Origin: an uncultured Clostridia bacterium
Lineage (GTDB): Bacteria > Bacillota > Clostridia > Christensenellales > Borkfalkiaceae
Direction of reading: 5' to 3'
NCBI GenBank assembly: GCA_947632165.1
Contig: CANROI010000011.1
Span: 1 to 16,722 of the forward strand
Length of the DNA: 16,722 nt
The notes below the pieces were generated by a model. That model did not search any database. It saw only the letters and a list, made by a program, of their open reading frames with translations, and had not been told where the DNA came from. Positions 12,646 to 16,722 of the stretch are shown here, piece after piece. How positions within the stretch are numbered: the stretch's first letter is position 1; each line of letters starts with the position of its first letter. The position numbers and the translations under genes were made by a program.

Positions 12646-14575
12646 CGAGCCGCGCGAGAAATTCTTCCTCCGAGAGCACGGGGATCCCCAATTTTTTCGC
12701 CTTGTCAAGCTTGCTGCCCGCCTTCTCTCCGGCGACGACGAGCGTCGTTTTGGAGGACACCGCGCTTGCCGCAGTGCCGCCCTCCCCCTCGATCAGCTTC
12801 TGCGCCTCGGTGCGGGACATCGAGCCGAGGCTCCCCGTCAGAACGACCGTCTCCCCCGCAAAGAGGCCGCCCGTCCTCTTTGCGCGCGTATAGGGCTCCA
12901 CGCCCGCCTCTTTGAGCCGCTTCAGCTCGGCGGCATTCTCCCCGTCCGCAAAGTAGTTCACGATCGCCCGCGCGGTGATCTCGCCGATGTTCTCGAGCGC
13001 GACGAGCTCCTCGAGCCCGAGCGCGGCCACCTTCTCCACGCTGCCGAAGGCGGCGAGGTCGCGGGCGGCGACCCTGCCGATCCCGCCGATGCCGATCGCA
13101 TAGAGGAAGCGGTCGAGCGGGATATGCTTGCTCTTCCCGATCGCCGTGAGCAGATTTTCGATCTTCTTCTCTTTGAACCCCTCCAGCCCCTCGAAAGAGG
13201 CCGCCGTGAGCGCATAGAGGTCGGAAAACCGCCGCACGCCCCGCTTTTCATAGAGCAGCGTGAGCGTCTGTTCGGACATGCCCTCGACGTCCGCAGCGTT
13301 CTTAGAGCAGTAATGGGTGAGCTTCTGGACGATGCGGGGCGGGCAGTCCGGATTGCTGCAGAAGAGATTGGCGCCCACCTCTGTAACGGGACTGCCGCAG
13401 GCGGGGCAGACGGTGGGTTTTTCGACGGGGATCCCCCCGTCCTCCTCCGTTACGGCGCCCAAGATCTCGGGAATGACCTCGTTGGAGCGGCGGATGAGCA
13501 CCCCCGACCCTACTTTGACCCGTTTTTTGGTGAGATCGCCGAAGTTGTTGAGCGTTGCGCGGCGCACCGTCGCGCCGGCGAGTTCGACCGGCTCCACCTC
13601 GGCGAGCGGGGTGAGTTTGCCCGTGCGCCCGACCTGCCAGAAGACGTTTTTGACCGTCGTCTCCGCCTCCTCCGCCTCGAATTTGAAGGCGATCGCCCAG
13701 CGCGGGAACTTGTCGGTATACCCCATCTCTTCGCGCACCTGCTCCTCGTTGACCTTGACGACGGCGCCGTCGGTCAGGACGTCGATCTTCTTGCGCTCGA
13801 TCTCGATCTCGTCGATCGCGTCCTGCACCTCCTCGAACGTTCTGCAGACCTTGAAATAGGGATAGGTCTTGAACCCCTCCCGTCTGAGAAATGCCATCGC
13901 CTCGGTCTGCGACGGGACGGGGTCTTCGCTCATATAGTTGACGTCATAGAACAAGATCTCGGGGCCGCGCTCCGCCGTCATCTTGGGGTCGAGGTTGCGG
14001 ATCGCGCCCGCCGCCGCGTTGCGCGCATTCTTCAGAGGTTCGTCGGGATGCGCGGCGTTGTATTTTTCGAGCACGGAGAGCCGTATGACCGCCTCGCCGC
14101 GCACTTCGAGCGTGCCCCGGTAGGAGATCGTGAGCGGAAAGCTCCTGACCGTGAGCACCTGCGCCGTCACATCCTCCCCCTCCACGCCGTTGCCGCGCGT
14201 CGTGGCGCGCACAAACGCGCCGTTTTCATAGGTCAGGCACACCGTGAGCCCGTCGAACTTGTATTCGACGGTGTAGGCAGGCTTGCCGTACTTTTCGACG
14301 CGGGTGAAAAAGGCGGCAAGTTCGTCCTCCGTGACCGCCTTATCGAGCGAATAGAGCCGCGCGATATGGGTGTGCCGCCCGAAGGCCTTCACAGGCTCGC
14401 CCCCGACTCTGCGGGTCGGGGAATTGGGCAGCACGGTCCCCGTCTCCCGTTCGAGCGCCCTGAGCTCGTCGTAGAGGCGGTCATACTCCCGGTCGGGGAC
14501 GCTCGGGTCGTCGAGCACATAGTACTCGTACGCCCAACGGTTGAGGATCCGGCACAATTCCTGCATTCTGTCCAT
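12638..14575 (-). CDS. ligA: NAD-dependent DNA ligase
   Basis: Seals nicks in duplex DNA in replication and repair, using NAD as adenylate donor. 645 residues, a little shorter than the usual 660-680. Domains in order: Ia, with YYVLDDPSVPDREYD (19-32); the adenylation domain with catalytic Lys106 in EYKFDG; LEVRGEAV at 156-163; the OB fold at about 310-385; a four-cysteine zinc site (Cys390, Cys393, Cys406, Cys411); helix-hairpin-helix repeats, with GIGGIGRVAARDLA at 495-508; and a C-terminal BRCT domain at about 570-645. AGAGGG lies 7 nt before ATG 14575. It starts 21 nt after the pcrA stop, the same pcrA-ligA order as in Bacillus. No key residue is missing. Confidence 0.97.
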   Translation of the reverse strand: MDRMQELCRILNRWAYEYYVLDDPSVPDREYDRLYDELRALERETGTVLPNSPTRRVGGEPVKAFGRHTHIARLYSLDKAVTEDELAAFFTRVEKYGKPAYTVEYKFDGLTVCLTYENGAFVRATTRGNGVEGEDVTAQVLTVRSFPLTISYRGTLEVRGEAVIRLSVLEKYNAAHPDEPLKNARNAAAGAIRNLDPKMTAERGPEILFYDVNYMSEDPVPSQTEAMAFLRREGFKTYPYFKVCRTFEEVQDAIDEIEIERKKIDVLTDGAVVKVNEEQVREEMGYTDKFPRWAIAFKFEAEEAETTVKNVFWQVGRTGKLTPLAEVEPVELAGATVRRATLNNFGDLTKKRVKVGSGVLIRRSNEVIPEILGAVTEEDGGIPVEKPTVCPACGSPVTEVGANLFCSNPDCPPRIVQKLTHYCSKNAADVEGMSEQTLTLLYEKRGVRRFSDLYALTAASFEGLEGFKEKKIENLLTAIGKSKHIPLDRFLYAIGIGGIGRVAARDLAAFGSVEKVAALGLEELVALENIGEITARAIVNYFADGENAAELKRLKEAGVEPYTRAKRTGGLFAGETVVLTGSLGSMSRTEAQKLIEGEGGTAASAVSSKTTLVVAGEKAGSKLDKAKKLGIPVLSEEEFLARLGK

Positions 14576-14596
14576 CTTATTTCCCTCTCATTATCC

Positions 14597-16722
14597 TCAT
14601 TCGACGATCTCGAGCGGAGCCAATGCCGCCGCGAGATCTTTGTTGCCCGCGACCTCGAACCGGACGGTCACGATCAGGTTGGAAGCCGTTCCGCGCTTCG
14701 CCGTGATGACGCCCTCGCCGAACTTGGGATGGCGCACCTTGGTCCCCACCGAGAAGCGGGACGTATCCTTGCCCTTTGCGGCGGGCTCCGGCTCGCGGAA
14801 AGTCGTCTGCGCCCGCCGCGATCCGCCGAAGGTATATCCGCTCTCTTCGCGCGGCGCATAGTCCGAAGCGCGGCCCACCCTTCTCGGCGCGCCGCTCATA
14901 TAGCCCGAGCCGCGGTTTGCGTACCCATAGCCGGACCCTCCGCCGCGGTAGTCGCCCGTATAGCGGGAGTAGACGCGCTCCTTGGGAAGCGCGAGCTCGC
15001 CGCTCAGCTCCTCTACAAATTGGGAACGCATGGTGGGCTCCCTCCGCCCATAGAGGTAGCGGCTGAGGCTCCGCGTGAGCCATATCCGCTCCTTGGCGCG
15101 CGTGATGGCGACGTACATGAGCCGGCGCTCTTCCTCGAGGGATTTCGGATCCTCGAGCGCACGCGACGTGGGCATGACGTTCTCTTCGAGCCCGCACAGG
15201 AACACATAGCGGAATTCGAGCCCTTTGACGGCATGGATGGTCGCGATCGTCACATAGTCGTCGTCCGTCATCTCGTCGGTATCCGAATAGAGGGTGACCT
15301 GCTGGAGATAGTCGGAGAGCGAAGCGCCCTCGTTCATGCGCGCAAACTCCTCCACGGAGTTCTGGAACTCGCCGAGGTTCGCCCGCTTGGCGGCGCCCTC
15401 GTCCGTCCCGTCGAGATACATGTCGTACAGCCCCGTCGCTCTGAGGAGATAATCGGTGAGCTCGTTCACCGCGCAGGTCTGGGAGCGCAGGACGAGGTCT
15501 TTGACGAGGTCGCGGAAGGCGCGCAGTTTGCGCACCGTGCCCTCGCCGAGGCCGAGCTGCTCGCAGTCGAGCACGGCGTCATAGAGGGAGAGGTCCTCCG
15601 CCGCGGCATAGTCCTGCAGCGCCACGACGGTGCGTTCGCCGATCCCCCGCTTCGGGACATTGATGATGCGGGCGACCGCCTCGCTGTCGAAGGGGTTGGA
15701 AACGAGCCTGAGATAGGCGAGCACATCCTTGATCTCCTTCCGTTCGAAAAACTTGAAGCCGCCGAATACTTTATAGGGAATGTTGTACTTGGTAAATTCC
15801 TGCTCGAAGGAGCGGGTGAGCGCGTTGATGCGCATGAGCACTGCAAAATCGGAAAGCCGTGCCCCCTCGCGGCGGTATTCGTCGATGATGCGGGCGCAGT
15901 AGAGCGCCTCGCCCGCCTCTTCGTCCGCCTCGTAGAACACGGGGGGATCCCCCTCCGCGTTCCTCGTCCAGAGCGATTTGTCTTTCCGCATCGAATTGTG
16001 GTGAATGGAAGCGTTCGCCAGGGCGAGGATCGCCTTGGTGGAACGGTAATTCTGCTGCAATTTGTAGATCTTGGCCTTGGGATAGGCGCGTTCGAAATGC
16101 AGGATGTTGGCGATCTCGGCGCCCCGCCAGCCGTAGATGGACTGGTCGTCGTCGCCGACGGCAAAGAGGTTGCCGTGCACGGAGGCGAGCATTCTGATGA
16201 TCTCGAATTGGACGGCGTTCGTATCCTGAAATTCGTCGACATGGATGTAACGGAACTTGCCGGAGAGATATTCCCGCGCCTCGGCGTCCTCGGCGAGCAG
16301 GCTCCGCGCCTCGGTGAGCAGATCGTCGAAGTCGAGGGCATTGTTCTTTTTGAGATGGGCGCAGTACTTCCGGTAGACCTTGACCGCCGTCTCGATGTTG
16401 CGCTCCGTCTTGTAGCGCGCGACATATTGCTCCGGACCGAGCCCGAGCATCTTTGCGTTCGAGATGTGCCACTTCACGCTCTTGAGGAGCCCTTCCTCTT
16501 CATAGCCGCATTCCTTGAACGCCTGCTTGACGATCGCGGCGCGCTCCTGCTCGGCATAGATGGAAAAATTCTCATTGAGGCCCCTCTTTTCGGCATACAT
16601 CCTGAGGATGCGCACGCACATCGAGTGGATGGTGCACACCCACATGCCGCGGGTCTCGGTCATGACGGAGAGCCGCTCCTTCATCTCGGCGGCGGCTTTG
16701 TTGGTGAATGTGATCGCAAGGA
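14597..16722 (-). CDS. pcrA: UvrD/PcrA-type ATP-dependent DNA helicase, 5' end outside the window
   Basis: Superfamily 1A 3'-5' helicase for repair and replication. The reading frame enters at the window edge with LAITFTNKAAAEM (motif Ia), so only the N-terminal tip with Walker A is missing. Numbered from Met at 16684, motif II is VDEFQDTN (149-156), motif III GDDDQSIYGWRGA (177-189), motif IV QQNYRS (210-215), motif V TIHAVKGLEF (482-491), and motif VI EEERRLMYVAITRAKE (517-532). After the core comes a Gly/Tyr/Arg/Ser-rich linker (about 572-622), then a small beta domain with VRHPKFGEGVI (650-660), the C-terminal RNA polymerase-contacting module known in PcrA. The downstream ligA supports PcrA rather than another UvrD paralogue. 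Confidence 0.95.
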   Translation of the reverse strand, partial: LAITFTNKAAAEMKERLSVMTETRGMWVCTIHSMCVRILRMYAEKRGLNENFSIYAEQERAAIVKQAFKECGYEEEGLLKSVKWHISNAKMLGLGPEQYVARYKTERNIETAVKVYRKYCAHLKKNNALDFDDLLTEARSLLAEDAEAREYLSGKFRYIHVDEFQDTNAVQFEIIRMLASVHGNLFAVGDDDQSIYGWRGAEIANILHFERAYPKAKIYKLQQNYRSTKAILALANASIHHNSMRKDKSLWTRNAEGDPPVFYEADEEAGEALYCARIIDEYRREGARLSDFAVLMRINALTRSFEQEFTKYNIPYKVFGGFKFFERKEIKDVLAYLRLVSNPFDSEAVARIINVPKRGIGERTVVALQDYAAAEDLSLYDAVLDCEQLGLGEGTVRKLRAFRDLVKDLVLRSQTCAVNELTDYLLRATGLYDMYLDGTDEGAAKRANLGEFQNSVEEFARMNEGASLSDYLQQVTLYSDTDEMTDDDYVTIATIHAVKGLEFRYVFLCGLEENVMPTSRALEDPKSLEEERRLMYVAITRAKERIWLTRSLSRYLYGRREPTMRSQFVEELSGELALPKERVYSRYTGDYRGGGSGYGYANRGSGYMSGAPRRVGRASDYAPREESGYTFGGSRRAQTTFREPEPAAKGKDTSRFSVGTKVRHPKFGEGVITAKRGTASNLIVTVRFEVAGNKDLAAALAPLEIVE

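Noticed and set aside
11641..12915. A 424-codon plus-strand open frame antisense to yicC and the ligA 3' end
   Set aside because: Shadow of GC-rich genes; it crosses a strong opposite promoter and an intergenic gap and has no recognisable domain.

Overview
The window looks like a chromosomal segment from a GC-rich, spore-forming member of the Firmicutes, most likely an uncultured Clostridia lineage. The evidence is gene order and content: pcrA-ligA, then yicC-gmk-rpoZ-priA-def-fmt-rsmB-rlmN-rpe-thiN-spoVM. This is the classic Bacillus/Clostridium housekeeping order with some members missing. A 21-codon gene strongly resembling spoVM points to endospore formation. Nearly everything is on the minus strand, so transcription runs from high to low coordinates.

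Layout from high to low coordinates. 16722-14597 is the 3' part of pcrA (UvrD-type helicase), cut by the window edge. It is followed closely by ligA (14575-12638) and a weak terminator. A strong sigma-A-type promoter (12599-12571) then starts yicC-gmk-rpoZ. A hairpin with a T-run follows rpoZ, in the slot where coaBC normally lies. Next comes a tightly packed run, priA-def-fmt-rsmB-rlmN, with short gaps or overlaps. From 4914 to about 4508 there is a 400-nt non-coding mosaic of small perfect palindromes plus a 'CHPERSE'-like dispersed repeat. It sits where stp-prkC-rsgA is usually found. Then rpe, thiN, spoVM and a membrane dipeptidase (M19) follow, each overlapping the next by an ATGA-type 4-nt junction, and end in a terminator at 2245-2213.

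2205-545 is clearly different. It is AT-rich and holds a small plus-strand Cro/C1-type regulator diverging from a two-gene minus-strand operon of small membrane-anchored proteins. One has an FxLYD-type domain and the other resembles the domain that often precedes SHOCT. The operon has a near-consensus promoter whose -35 box lies in the centre of a perfect inverted repeat, and a further half-site lies beside the regulator's ribosome binding site. This suggests a self-contained repressor-controlled module. Near-identical terminator hairpins bracket it (542-494 and 2245-2213), so it may be an insertion. Beyond it, 408-1 holds the N-terminal part of a SipW/ER-type signal peptidase I that runs off the window.

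Functionally the core genes cover DNA replication and repair (PcrA, LigA, PriA), nucleotide metabolism and transcription (Gmk, RpoZ), RNA turnover (YicC), translation initiation and N-terminal processing (Fmt, Def), rRNA methylation (RsmB, RlmN), pentose phosphate and thiamine cofactor metabolism (Rpe, ThiN), spore coat assembly (SpoVM) and dipeptide hydrolysis. No rRNA, tRNA, CRISPR array or transposase gene was seen.
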